A program made the position numbers and the translations under genes. From assembly GCF_019710745.1 (NCBI RefSeq), contig NZ_JAHKJW010000032.1, positions 27,540 to 91,539 of the forward strand: a stretch of DNA of 64,000 nt, given 5' to 3'. Under the pieces are notes generated by a model. That model had not been told where the DNA came from. It was given only the letters and a program-made list of their open reading frames with translations, and ran no database searches. The stretch comes from Streptomyces beigongshangae. Its GTDB lineage: Bacteria; Actinomycetota; Actinomycetes; Streptomycetales; Streptomycetaceae. Shown piece by piece: positions 8,412-17,496 of the stretch. Numbering within the stretch: the first letter of the stretch is position 1; each line of letters starts with the position of its first letter.

Positions 8412-9365
8412 CTACATGACCGGGTCCGGCTCCCGGGCCAGGTCGGCCGCGCCGACCAGCCCCGCCTCGTTGCCCAGCCGTGCAGCGATCACGTCGGCGA
8501 CGGGCCGCCAGTTCCCGCCCACCAGCCACCGCTTGTACGACTTGCGGATCGGGTCGAGCACCAGCTCCCCCTCGTCCGAGAGGCCCCCACCCACGATGAA
8601 CGCGGAGGGGTCGAAGAGGGAGGCCAGGTCGGCGAGGCCGGCCCCCGCCCAGCGGGCCAGCTCACGGTAGGAGTCCACCGCCACCGGGTCGCCCTGCCGC
8701 GCGGCCATCGAGATGTGCTTGCCCTCGATGCCGTCGGGGGTCCCGTCGCCCAGCGAGAGCAGGATCTCCGCCCTCTCGGGGGTCGCGTTGGCGCGCTGCG
8801 TCGCGTACCTCACCAGGGCGCGGCCGGACGCGTACTGCTCCCAGCAGCCCTGCGAGCCGCAGCCGCACAGCAGCCCGTCCGGCACCATCCGGATGTGCCC
8901 GAACTCGGCGGCCACGCCGAAGTGCCCGCGCCGCAGCTTGTTGCCGATGATGATGCCGCCGCCCAGGCCCGTGCCGAGCGTGATGCAGATGACGTTGCGG
9001 TGCCCCTTGCCCGCACCGAACTTGTATTCGCCCCAGGCCGCCGCGTTCGCGTCGTTCTCGACCACGACCGGCAGGCCCACGCGGGCCTCCACCTCTTCCT
9101 TGAGGGGCTCCTGCCGCCAGTCGATGTTCGGCGCGAAGTAGACCGTGGAGCGCTCCCGGTTGACGTACCCGGCGGCGCCGATGCCCACTCCGACGATCTC
9201 GTGCCCGGCCCTGGCACCCTCGACGGCCGCCGCGATCGCGTCCACGATCGCCTGCGGCGTGGTCGGGGTCGGCACCTTGAAGGTCGAGAGGATGTTGCCT
9301 TCCTCGTCGACCACTCCGGCCGCGATCTTCGTGCCGCCGATGTCGACGCCGATGGTGAGTCCCAT
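8412..9365 (-). CDS. glkA: ROK-family glucokinase
   Basis: 317 residues, the length I recall for S. coelicolor GlkA. The ATP-binding DIGGTKIAAG motif lies at residues 8-17 and catalytic Asp105 in ENDANAAA. The ROK zinc site is His157 with Cys167, Cys169 and Cys174 in CGCGSQGC. It phosphorylates glucose to glucose 6-phosphate in the cytoplasm. In S. coelicolor glucokinase is also needed for carbon catabolite repression (established knowledge, not visible here). The start ATG at 9365 agrees with the conserved N-terminus MGLTIGVDIGG. Confidence 0.95.
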   Translation of the reverse strand: MGLTIGVDIGGTKIAAGVVDEEGNILSTFKVPTPTTPQAIVDAIAAAVEGARAGHEIVGVGIGAAGYVNRERSTVYFAPNIDWRQEPLKEEVEARVGLPVVVENDANAAAWGEYKFGAGKGHRNVICITLGTGLGGGIIIGNKLRRGHFGVAAEFGHIRMVPDGLLCGCGSQGCWEQYASGRALVRYATQRANATPERAEILLSLGDGTPDGIEGKHISMAARQGDPVAVDSYRELARWAGAGLADLASLFDPSAFIVGGGLSDEGELVLDPIRKSYKRWLVGGNWRPVADVIAARLGNEAGLVGAADLAREPDPVM

Positions 9366-9418
9366 GAATCCCTCAGTTTCGGTCGAGCCCCGCTAGGGGC
9401 AACCGTACCCGAGCGGAT

Positions 9419-9913
9419 TCAGTCGAGGTCGATGTGTTCGCCGGTCCCGGTGCCTTCGTCGCGGGGGCGCGCGGCGGTGTCGCGGGCGGTCCAGCGCCGC
9501 TCCTGCGCCTCGACGGCGGAGCGGTACGCGGCGAGCAGTTCGGAGCCGGCGCTCGCCAGGTGGTCGAACACGTCGGGGTTGCGCTCGATGACGGGCTCGA
9601 CGGCCGCCCTGGCCTGCCGCACCACCTGGTCGACCATCTGCTGGGCGGCACCGCCGGCGACCGCGCCGAGCAGCGGCGACTGCAGTCCGGACAGCTTGTC
9701 GGCGACGGCGTCGACGAGCTTGCGCAGCTCCTCGGCGGCCGAGCCGGGCGGCTGCCCGTACCGGGTGCGGCGGCGGGCCTGCTCCGCGGCGAGGTCCTCG
9801 GCACACGCCTCCGCCCAGGCGTCGTCGTCGCTCACCCGGACCTCCTCGCGCTCCTCGTGCACCTTGCCGAGCGCGTCCTCCCCTGCGTCGGACGTGGGGC
9901 GCTCATCGCTCAT
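9419..9913 (-). CDS. DUF5304-like hypothetical protein
   Basis: 164 residues from the ATG at 9913, which has GGAG eight bases upstream; a TTG four codons earlier is less likely. It has an acidic N-terminus, then a helical middle (residues ~55-135) with amphipathic and coiled-coil character and a short apolar patch (LLGAVAGGAAQQMV), and a hydrophilic end. There is no signal peptide. I associate this size and position with a Streptomyces-conserved DUF5304 protein; the function is unknown. Its stop lies close to the glkA start, so the two may be co-transcribed. Confidence 0.68.
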   Translation of the reverse strand: MSDERPTSDAGEDALGKVHEEREEVRVSDDDAWAEACAEDLAAEQARRRTRYGQPPGSAAEELRKLVDAVADKLSGLQSPLLGAVAGGAAQQMVDQVVRQARAAVEPVIERNPDVFDHLASAGSELLAAYRSAVEAQERRWTARDTAARPRDEGTGTGEHIDLD

Positions 9914-9972
9914 GGCGGACTCCAAGCATCGGCTCTGTGTCTCCCGACGTTACCCGAACGGGGGTGAACCGT

Positions 9973-11172
9973 TCATCGTGTCCGCGGCCACAGGTCCGCG
10001 TCGGGCGCGAACCTCACGCGCAGTTCGCCCTCGCGCAGGGAGGCGCCGTCCACCGCGCAGCGGCGCAGGGCGGACGGCAGCGCGACGATCCGGCGGAACG
10101 GTCCCGCACTGACGACCAGCTCGTCCCCGCGCCGCACGAGGTCGAGTTCCTCACGCAGCGCGCCGGGCAGCGGGATGTGCCAGACGAGCACGCCGTCGTC
10201 GGCGAGCCGGTCGGTGACGGGCCACACGACCGGGCCGGGGGCGTCGTCCGCCGCGGGCACGGGCACGGGGAGCGCGGCGAGGTCCCCGGCGCCGCGCGGG
10301 TCGCGGCCGAGGTGCGGGACCTCGTGCACGCCGTACGCCGGTCCTCGCCCGGTGAGCCACTCGTCGTGCCACTCGTCGAGGGTCTTGCGCTGCTGGGCGG
10401 CCAGCCCGGCCAGCCAGGTGTCGGGGGACACGTCGGGCAGGACGCGGTTGGCGATCAGGGCGTCGGTGCGCAGGCCCCGCAGGGCGAGGCCGGTGCCGGC
10501 CGACCGTACGGCGTCGGCGCCGGCCGGTCCCGGTTCGGCGACCAGCCGTACGGTCGTGGCCGGGGTCTCGACGGCCCGCTGGACCGCGGCCAGCTCGGCG
10601 TCCCAGCGGGCGGCCGTCTCGTACAGCCGCTCCGTCGGCATCGGGACGCCCGCCAGCCGGCCGAGGACGGGGCGCAGGGCGCGGGCGGCCTGGCGCTCCG
10701 CGGGCAGCAGGCGGCGCAGATAGCGGCGCAGCTGTTCGGGCAGGGCCAGCAGGGCGAGTGCCTCGGGGGCGGGGGGCAGGTCGACGACCAGGAGGTCGAA
10801 GGCGTCGGCCGCGGACGCGTCGCGCAGGGCGCGCAGCAGGGCGAGTTCCCCGGCGCCGGGGAGGGGGGTGAGCTCCTCGGCGTCCAGCCGGGCGGAGCCC
10901 AGCAGGTCGAGCGCGCCTGCGGCCTGTTCCTGGAGCGCCAGGAGGTCCGTCCGGAAGCCCTCGGCGGCGTCCGGCCGCCAGGCGGTGAGAAGGGGGGCGG
11001 CCCCGGCCGGCGTGCCGGCGGTGGCGGTGCCGAGCGCGGCGCCGAGAGTGTCGGTGCGGTCCGCGGAGAGCACCAGGGTGCGGGTGCCCCTGCGGGCGGC
11101 CTCCAGAGCGGTGGCCGCGGCGACGGTGGTACGGCCGGCGCCGCCGGGGCCGGTGATCAGGATGGTGCGCAT
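9973..11172 (-). CDS. ArsA/MinD-type (deviant Walker A) ATPase homologue with altered P-loop
   Basis: 399 residues. The N-terminus MRTILITGPGGAGRTT aligns with the ArsA/SIMIBI P-loop GKGGVGKTT, but the signature lysine is Pro9 and the P-loop lysine is Arg14. Downstream ArsA-like features remain: LSADRTDTLG (switch I-like), LLVVDLPPAPEALALL (switch II-like) and a C-terminal beta-rich region. ArsA-family ATPases drive anion export or tail-anchored protein insertion; with both lysines lost, normal ATP hydrolysis is doubtful. I chose the ATG at 11172 because the domain begins there. The stop is near the DUF5304 start, suggesting a shared transcript. Confidence 0.75.
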   Translation of the reverse strand: MRTILITGPGGAGRTTVAAATALEAARRGTRTLVLSADRTDTLGAALGTATAGTPAGAAPLLTAWRPDAAEGFRTDLLALQEQAAGALDLLGSARLDAEELTPLPGAGELALLRALRDASAADAFDLLVVDLPPAPEALALLALPEQLRRYLRRLLPAERQAARALRPVLGRLAGVPMPTERLYETAARWDAELAAVQRAVETPATTVRLVAEPGPAGADAVRSAGTGLALRGLRTDALIANRVLPDVSPDTWLAGLAAQQRKTLDEWHDEWLTGRGPAYGVHEVPHLGRDPRGAGDLAALPVPVPAADDAPGPVVWPVTDRLADDGVLVWHIPLPGALREELDLVRRGDELVVSAGPFRRIVALPSALRRCAVDGASLREGELRVRFAPDADLWPRTR

Positions 11173-11311
11173 GGGGTTCAACGGTACGGGGTGGCCCGAC
11201 GGCGACGGCGCCCCGCTGCCGACCGCCCGGCCGCCCGGCCGCCCGTCTCCCGACTGCCCCGCTGCCGGCTGCCCGACTCCCGGCCGCCCGTCTGCTGGTC
11301 GCCGGACTCCC

Positions 11312-11755
11312 CTACTGGTCGCCGGACTCCACACGCTTCTTCAGGCCGGCCAGCGCGCGGTCGATGATGACCTTCTCCGCCTTGCGCTTGATCATGCCGA
11401 GCATCGGGATCTTGACGTCGACGGTGAGCCGGTAGGTGACCTCGGTCGCGTTCAGGCCCGCGGGCCTGAGGGTGTACGAGCCGTCCAGGGAGCGGAGCAT
11501 CTGGGACTTCACCAGGGTCCAGGAGACCTCGTGGTCGCCGGTCCAGGTGTAGCCCAGGGTCTGGTCGTCCTTGATGGCTCCGGCGTCCATGACGAGGCGC
11601 ACCTGCTCGGCGCGGCCCTTCCCGTCCGTCGCGAGCACCTCCGCCTCCTTCACCTCGCCCGTCCAGTCGGGGTAGCGGGCGAAGTCGGCGATGACCGCCA
11701 TGACATCGGCCGGCGCCGCCTCGATCGTGATGCTCGAGCTGGTGTGTTCCGCCAT
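11312..11755 (-). CDS. SRPBCC (START-like / polyketide cyclase fold) protein
   Basis: 147 residues from an ATG with GGAGGAG correctly placed upstream. The pattern is typical of SRPBCC helix-grip proteins: TIEAAPADVMAVIADFARYPDW at the N-terminus, alternating beta strands, and a long C-terminal helix (MIKRKAEKVIIDRALAGLKKRVE). Such proteins bind a hydrophobic ligand in a deep cavity; no ligand can be proposed. It probably leads a leftward unit with the ArsA-like ATPase, separated by about 140 bases. Confidence 0.8.
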   Translation of the reverse strand: MAEHTSSSITIEAAPADVMAVIADFARYPDWTGEVKEAEVLATDGKGRAEQVRLVMDAGAIKDDQTLGYTWTGDHEVSWTLVKSQMLRSLDGSYTLRPAGLNATEVTYRLTVDVKIPMLGMIKRKAEKVIIDRALAGLKKRVESGDQ

Positions 11756-11913
11756 CGCCGTGGCTCCTCCAGATGCGGTCCGGACAGGGTGGTCCTATCA
11801 GGGGGTTCCGCGCGGTACGAACGCTTTCCGCCTGTGTGTGCAGCGTGAAGGCTACCGCGCTGCGGAGGGGCCCCCGTTCCCGGCCCCGCGCGCGTCCGCG
11901 CCCCCGGCGGTCC

Positions 11914-12726
11914 TCACCACTCCAGTACCCACGGCTTCCCCGTACCGGCGAAGTGACCCACGTTCACGCACTCCGTGGCGCCGATGCGCATCCGCGGGGC
12001 GAGCGGCTGGTGGACGTGCCCGAAGAGCGAGTAGCGCGGCCGGGTGCGCCGGATCGCGTCCAGCAGCGCCCGGCTCCCCCGCTCGAAGCGCCGTGCCACC
12101 GTGTCGTAGACGAGTTCGGGCACCTCCGGGGGGATGTGCGTGCACAGGACGTCGACCTCTCCGACGGCCTCGACCTTCGCCGCGTACTCCTCGTCGCTGA
12201 TCTCGTACGGCGTCCGCATGGGGGTGCGCAGCCCGCCCCCGACGAAGCCGAAGACCCGGCCGCCGATCTCGACGCGCTCCCCGTCGAGCACGGTGGTGCC
12301 GGGTCCGGCGTACTCCGGCCAGAGGGACGGTATGTCGACGTTGCCGTAGGTGGCGTACGTCGGGACGGGGAACGCCGCGAACAGTTCGGCGTACTGCTTG
12401 CGTACGGCCTTCTCGATGGCGGGGCCGCGGTCGACGCCGGCCCACAGCCGTGCGCCGAAGGCCCGCGCCTCCTCGAAGCGGCGGGCGGTGCGCAGCTCGA
12501 CGATGCGGTCCGTGTTCCCGGTGCCGAAGAGGTCCGGGAAGATGCCGCGGGAGTGGTCGGCGTAGTCGATGAAGAGGACGAGGTCGCCCAGGCAGACCAG
12601 GGCGTCCGCGCCGTCACCGGCCCCGGCCAGGTCACGGACGTTGCCGTGCACGTCGCTCACCACGTGGACCCTGGTGCGCGGGGTCTCCCGCGCGCCGCTC
12701 TCGCCGTCATCTCGTGTACCCGCCAT
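11914..12726 (-). CDS. Metallophosphoesterase
   Basis: 270 residues. The calcineurin-like motifs are in order: VVSDVHGN, CLGDLVLF, YGNVD (in place of GNHD), CTHIPP and FGHVHQ. These bind the di-metal centre and phosphate. The protein is cytoplasmic and its substrate is unknown. The ATG at 12726 was chosen over an in-frame start 52 codons upstream because homology begins near RVHVVSDVHGN. No clear ribosome site precedes it. It diverges from the acyl-CoA ligase gene across a 294-base region. Confidence 0.83.
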   Translation of the reverse strand: MAGTRDDGESGARETPRTRVHVVSDVHGNVRDLAGAGDGADALVCLGDLVLFIDYADHSRGIFPDLFGTGNTDRIVELRTARRFEEARAFGARLWAGVDRGPAIEKAVRKQYAELFAAFPVPTYATYGNVDIPSLWPEYAGPGTTVLDGERVEIGGRVFGFVGGGLRTPMRTPYEISDEEYAAKVEAVGEVDVLCTHIPPEVPELVYDTVARRFERGSRALLDAIRRTRPRYSLFGHVHQPLAPRMRIGATECVNVGHFAGTGKPWVLEW

Positions 12727-13020
12727 GACGATCAAGGGTAAGCCTGTGGAGCAAACGTGTGTAGACGTGGGCGGACCTGCGGTTACTACCCGGTCCGCGA
12801 AGGCTTGGACTACCCTGCGCGGAGGAACGTCCGCACATGTGACGCGGGGAACATCTCGCCGGTTGCCCCTGTCCAGAGGCACTACCGGCGGGTAACGTCC
12901 GGGCAGTCCAGTCGTGCTCAGGGTTTCAGCAACGGTCTCCCGAGCACCTGCCCGAGCCTTGGACCGCTCCGTCGCATCACACGAAGTCGTGGCGTCGGCG
13001 CCCTATGAGGAGCAGCAGTC

Positions 13021-14817
13021 TTGCGCGAGTTCAGCCTTCCGGCTTTGTACGAGGTCCCCGCGGACGGCAATCTGACCGACATCGTCCGCAGAAACGCCGC
13101 GCAGCACCCCGACGTCGCGGTCATCGCCCGCAAGGTCGGCGGTACCTGGACGGACGTCACGGCCACCGACTTCCTCGCCGAGGTGCAGACCGCCGCCAAG
13201 GGCCTGATCGCCTCGGGCGTACGGCCCGGCGACCGGGTGGGGCTGATGTCGCGCACACGGTACGAGTGGACGCTGCTCGACTTCGCGATCTGGAGCGCGG
13301 GCGCGGTCACCGTACCGGTGTACGAGACCAGCTCCGCCGAGCAGGTGCAGTGGATCCTCGGCGACTCGGGGGCGACCGCGGTCGTGGTGGAGCTGGACGC
13401 CCACGCGGCCGCCGTGGAGTCGGTGCGCGACCGGCTGCCGCACCTGAAGCACGTCTGGCAGATCGAGGGCGGCGGCGTCGAGGAGCTCGGCCGGGCCGGC
13501 AAGGACGTCACGGACGCCGCGGTCGAGGAGCGCGGTTCGCTCGCCAGGGCCGACGACCCGGCGACGATCGTCTACACGAGCGGCACGACCGGACGCCCCA
13601 AGGGCTGTGTGCTGACCCACCGCAGCTTCTTCGCCGAGTGCGGCAACATCGTGGAGCGGCTGCGGCCGCTGTTCCGCACCGGTGAGTGCTCGGTGCTCCT
13701 CTTCCTCCCGCTCGCCCACGTCTTCGGGCGGCTCGTGCAGGTCGCGCCGATGATGGCGCCGATCAAGCTGGGCACCGTACCGGACGTCAGGAACCTGACC
13801 GAGGAGCTGGCCTCGTTCCGGCCGACGCTGATCCTCGGTGTGCCGCGCGTCTTCGAGAAGGTCTACAACTCGGCGCGGGCCAAGGCGCAGGAGGACGGCA
13901 AGGGCAGGATCTTCGACCGGGCGGCCGACACGGCGATCGCGTACAGCCGCGCGCTGGACACCCCGGCGGGTCCGTCGATCGGCCTGCGGATCAGGCACCG
14001 GGTGTTCGACAAGCTGGTCTACGGCAAGCTGCGGGCGGTGCTCGGCGGCAGGGGCGAGTACGCGATCTCGGGCGGCGCCCCGCTGGGCGAGCGTCTGGGC
14101 CACTTCTTCCGCGGCATCGGCTTCACGGTCCTGGAGGGCTACGGCCTGACCGAGTCCTGCGCGGCCACCGCCTTCAACCCGTGGGACCGGCAGAAGATCG
14201 GCACGGTCGGGCAGCCGCTGCCGGGCTCGGTGGTCCGCATCGCCGACGACGGAGAGGTGCTGCTGCACGGGGAGCACCTGTTCAAGGAGTACTGGAACAA
14301 CGAGGCCGCGACCGAGGAGGCGCTGGCCGACGGGTGGTTCCACACCGGCGACATCGGCACCCTCGACGAGGACGGCTACCTCCGGATCACCGGCCGCAAG
14401 AAGGAGCTCATCGTCACCGCGGGCGGCAAGAACGTGGCGCCCGCGGTGATCGAGGACCGCATCCGCGCGCACGCGCTGATCGCGGAGTGCATGGTGGTCG
14501 GCGACGGGCGGCCGTTCGTGGGCGCGCTGGTCACGATCGACGAGGAGTTCCTGGGCCGCTGGGCGGAGGAGCACGGGAAGCCCGCCGGTTCCACCGCGGC
14601 GTCGCTCGCGGGGGACCCGGATCTGCTCGCGGCGGTGCAGAGCGCGGTGGACGACGGCAACGCGGCGGTGTCGAAGGCGGAGTCGGTCCGCAGGTTCCGG
14701 GTGCTGTCGCACCAGTTCACGGAGGACTCGGGTCACCTGACGCCGTCGCTGAAGCTGAAGCGGAACGTGGTGGCGAAGGACTACGCCGCCGAGATCGAGG
14801 CGATCTACCAGGGCTGA
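13021..14817 (+). CDS. Long-chain fatty acid-CoA ligase (AMP-forming)
   Basis: 598 residues starting at a TTG, supported by GAGGAG at 13006-13011 (9-base spacing). The adenylate-forming signature is YTSGTTGRPKG, followed by GYGLTESCAATAFN, DGWFHTGDIG and the lysine-bearing GRKKELIVTAGGKNVAP. It activates fatty acids to acyl-CoA via acyl-AMP for beta-oxidation or lipid synthesis. The architecture matches the long (~600-residue) FadD15-like group. It converges with the mannosyltransferase gene at a long perfect palindrome. Confidence 0.92.
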   Translation: MREFSLPALYEVPADGNLTDIVRRNAAQHPDVAVIARKVGGTWTDVTATDFLAEVQTAAKGLIASGVRPGDRVGLMSRTRYEWTLLDFAIWSAGAVTVPVYETSSAEQVQWILGDSGATAVVVELDAHAAAVESVRDRLPHLKHVWQIEGGGVEELGRAGKDVTDAAVEERGSLARADDPATIVYTSGTTGRPKGCVLTHRSFFAECGNIVERLRPLFRTGECSVLLFLPLAHVFGRLVQVAPMMAPIKLGTVPDVRNLTEELASFRPTLILGVPRVFEKVYNSARAKAQEDGKGRIFDRAADTAIAYSRALDTPAGPSIGLRIRHRVFDKLVYGKLRAVLGGRGEYAISGGAPLGERLGHFFRGIGFTVLEGYGLTESCAATAFNPWDRQKIGTVGQPLPGSVVRIADDGEVLLHGEHLFKEYWNNEAATEEALADGWFHTGDIGTLDEDGYLRITGRKKELIVTAGGKNVAPAVIEDRIRAHALIAECMVVGDGRPFVGALVTIDEEFLGRWAEEHGKPAGSTAASLAGDPDLLAAVQSAVDDGNAAVSKAESVRRFRVLSHQFTEDSGHLTPSLKLKRNVVAKDYAAEIEAIYQG

Positions 14818-14863
14818 GCCCGCCCTTCTGAACGACCTTCGGCTCTCCCGCCGTCGTGGCCGC

Positions 14864-14915
14864 TCGCGCAGTTCCCCGCGCCCCCGGGTACCCGGGGGCG
14901 CGGGGAACTGCGCGA
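14864..14915. repeat. Dispersed palindromic repeat, copy 2 (25-bp perfect arms)
   Basis: Arms 14864-14888 and 14891-14915 are perfect complements of 25 bases with only TA between them. This is the most regular member of the family with core GCGCGGGGAACTGCGCGA. It lies between two convergent genes and very likely serves as a bidirectional terminator. Confidence 0.85.
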
Positions 14916-14973
14916 CAAGCCCCCACCGGCCGGCAGCCGCCGGAGCGCCACCGCGGCCGCACCCCCACGGGCG

Positions 14974-16128
14974 TCAGAGCAGCTCCCGCAGCCGCTCCGC
15001 CAGGAGGTCCCAGCGCCACCTCTCCTCCACCCACTCCCGCCCCCGCTCCCCCATCCTGCGGCGCAGCCCCGCGTCGCCCAGCAGCGTGACGAGCCGGTCG
15101 GCCGTGTCGGCCGGGGAGCCGCCCCGCACGACCCAGCCCGTCTCCCCGTCGAGGACGGCGTCCGGCGCGCCCCCGGAGTCGCCCGCGACGACGGGGAGGC
15201 CGGTCGCGGACGCCTCCAGGTAGACGATGCCGAGCCCTTCGACGTCCAGCCCGCCGCGGCGCGTCCGGCACGGCATGGCGAAGACGTCCCCCGCGCCGTA
15301 GTGGGCCGGGAGTTCGGACCACGGCACCGCCCCGGTGAAGCGCACCGAGCCGGCCACCCCGGTCTCGTGCGCGAGCCGCCGCAGGTCCTTCCCGTACGGC
15401 CCGCCCCCCACGATCAGCAGCACGGCCTCCGGCTCGGCCGCCAGGACCGCCGGCATCGCGCGGATGAGGGTGTCCTGCCCCTTGCGCGGGACGAGACGCG
15501 AGACGCAGACCACGACCGGCCGGTCGGTGAGGCCGAGGCGGGCCCGTACGGCGTCCCCGCCGGAGCCGGGGTGGAAGGTCTTCTCGTCGACGCCCGGGGG
15601 CAGCTGCACCATCCGCCCGGCCGCCTCGGGGGTCAGCGCGGCGGCGATCCGCGAGCGCGTGTACTCCCCGAGGTAGGTGATCGTGTCCGTCGACCCGCCG
15701 ATCCTGCGCAGCAGCTGCCGCGCGGCGGGCAGCTGCGCCCACCCCGCCTCGTGCCCGTGCGTCGTGGCCACGAGCCGCTCCGCGCCCGCCCTGCGCAGCG
15801 CGGGCGCGAGCAGCCCGAGCGGGGCCGCCGCGCCGAACCACACCGAGGTGCAGCCGTGCTCCCGCAGCAGCCCAGCGGCCCGCCGCGAGACCCGCGGAGT
15901 GGGCAGCAGCATGGTTGTTCGGTCGCGTACGATGACGAAGGGCTGTTCGGCGTCGAAGGCGGCTGTGGCCTCGGCTCCCTCCCGGCCCCGCTTCCACGTG
16001 GAGGCGTAGACGACGAGCCGTTCGGGGTCCAGCCGCAACGCCATATTGTGCAGGAACGCCTGGATGCCGCCCGGTCTCGGCGGGAAGTCGTTGGTCACGA
16101 TCAAGGTCTTGTGCATCGTCTTGCGCAT
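14974..16128 (-). CDS. GT4-family mannosyltransferase, PimB-like
   Basis: 384 residues. The GT4 (GT-B fold) features are TNDFPPRPGGIQAFLHNMA at the N-terminus, TTHGHEAGW, VVCVSRLVPRKGQDTLI and the donor-site motif EGLGIVYLEASATGLPVVAG with its conserved glutamates. The closest known type is the GDP-mannose-dependent alpha-1,6-phosphatidylinositol monomannoside mannosyltransferase (PimB), which acts on the cytoplasmic face of the membrane. Start ATGs at 16128 and 16116 are both possible and neither has a clear ribosome site. It diverges from a polytopic glycosyltransferase-like gene, a pairing that suggests glycolipid or glycan assembly. Confidence 0.82.
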   Translation of the reverse strand: MRKTMHKTLIVTNDFPPRPGGIQAFLHNMALRLDPERLVVYASTWKRGREGAEATAAFDAEQPFVIVRDRTTMLLPTPRVSRRAAGLLREHGCTSVWFGAAAPLGLLAPALRRAGAERLVATTHGHEAGWAQLPAARQLLRRIGGSTDTITYLGEYTRSRIAAALTPEAAGRMVQLPPGVDEKTFHPGSGGDAVRARLGLTDRPVVVCVSRLVPRKGQDTLIRAMPAVLAAEPEAVLLIVGGGPYGKDLRRLAHETGVAGSVRFTGAVPWSELPAHYGAGDVFAMPCRTRRGGLDVEGLGIVYLEASATGLPVVAGDSGGAPDAVLDGETGWVVRGGSPADTADRLVTLLGDAGLRRRMGERGREWVEERWRWDLLAERLRELL

Positions 16129-16201
16129 CGCCGTCGACAGTACCGAACACCCGCCCGGCGGGACCGTACCGGGGATCCGCACGGGAAGAGGGCAGGTGGG
16201 C

Positions 16202-17437
16202 ATGGCGGGAGCCAGGGGGCCGCGGTTCCCGTACGTACTGCTGGCCGTCTGGGGCCTGACGAGGCTGGCGCTGCTGCTCTTCGTCCTCAAGGTGTTCGTC
16301 TTCCCCGGCCCGGACGTCACGAGCGACGTCGCGGTGACCTACCGGAACTGGTACGAGGTCCTGCGCACCGGCACCTTCCCGCTGGACGACGTGACCTGGC
16401 AGTACCCGCCGGCCGCCGCGCTCGCGATCCTCTCCCCCGCGCTGCTGCCGTTCCTCGCCTACACGGAGGCGTTCTTCGCCCTGGCCCTCGCCGCCGACCT
16501 GTGCGCGCTCGCGCTGCTCCTGTACGCGGGCCGGCGCCCGGAGAGGTCGCGGCGCGGCGCCTGGGTGTGGGTGGTGGGGGTGCCCCTGCTCGGCCCGACG
16601 GTGTACGCGCGGTACGACGTGATGGTGACCGCCGTCGCCGTGGCCGCCCTCCTCGCGGGCGTCCGGCACCCGAGGGCCATGGGCGCGCTGGCCGCGTTCG
16701 GCGCCCTGCTGAAGGTGTGGCCGCTGCTGCTGCTCGTGGGCACGACGGGGCGCCGGGCCTGGGGCGCGGCGGTGGCGACGGCCGCGGGCGTCGCGCTGCT
16801 GTTCGCCGCGCTGATGCCGGGCGCGTTCGCGTTCCTGACCTTCCAGCGCGACCGCGGGACCGAGGTCGAGTCCCTGGGCTCGCTGGTCTTCCACATCGCC
16901 CGGCACCACGGCTGGGAGGGCCGGGTCCTGCTCAACTACGGCTCGGTGGAGTTCCTCGGCCCGTACGTCGACGTGGTGAGCACGGTGGCGCTGATGCTCA
17001 CCGGGCTGGCGTTCGGCTGGCTGCTGCTGTGGCGGCTGTGCGCGACCCGGTTCCTGGTGCACACGGCGGCGGACGCCTCGTTCGTGGCCGTCCTCCTGTT
17101 CACCACGACGAGCCGGGTCATCAGCCCCCAGTACCTGGTGTGGCTGGTCGGTCTGGCCGCCGTCTGCCTGCTCTTCCGCGGCAGCCGGATGGGCCTGCCG
17201 GCGGGGATGGTGCTGGTGGCGTGCTTCGTCACCGTGCTGGAGTTCCCCGTGTACTTCGCGGACGTCGTCGGCAGCACCCCCTTCGGCATCACCCTGCTGG
17301 TGATCCGCAACGGCCTGCTGGTCGCCGCGACCGTCACCGCGGGCGTGCTGCTGTGGCGCGACACCGTGCCGTACCCGGGGCCGGCCCCCGTGCCGAGCCG
17401 GGCGGCCCGCGCCGACGAGGGGTCCCTGACCGGCTGA
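16202..17437 (+). CDS. Polytopic membrane protein, glycosyltransferase family 87-like
   Basis: 411 residues with about nine to ten hydrophobic segments. The pattern of an early Asp-containing loop (FPGPDVTSDVAVTYRNWYEVL), WQYPPAA and YARYDVMVT fits actinobacterial GT87/DUF2029 (GT-C fold) polyprenyl-phosphate-mannose-dependent transferases. These extend lipoglycans on the outer face of the membrane. The ATG at 16202 begins the first conserved segment. It is divergent from the PimB-like gene and separated from it by only 73 bases, consistent with a shared pathway. The assignment to GT87 is by pattern only. Confidence 0.72.
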   Translation: MAGARGPRFPYVLLAVWGLTRLALLLFVLKVFVFPGPDVTSDVAVTYRNWYEVLRTGTFPLDDVTWQYPPAAALAILSPALLPFLAYTEAFFALALAADLCALALLLYAGRRPERSRRGAWVWVVGVPLLGPTVYARYDVMVTAVAVAALLAGVRHPRAMGALAAFGALLKVWPLLLLVGTTGRRAWGAAVATAAGVALLFAALMPGAFAFLTFQRDRGTEVESLGSLVFHIARHHGWEGRVLLNYGSVEFLGPYVDVVSTVALMLTGLAFGWLLLWRLCATRFLVHTAADASFVAVLLFTTTSRVISPQYLVWLVGLAAVCLLFRGSRMGLPAGMVLVACFVTVLEFPVYFADVVGSTPFGITLLVIRNGLLVAATVTAGVLLWRDTVPYPGPAPVPSRAARADEGSLTG

Positions 17438-17496
17438 GGGGCGGGACGAGGAGTCCCTTGACCGGCTGAGGGGCGGCCGGAGCCGCCCCGGCCGGG

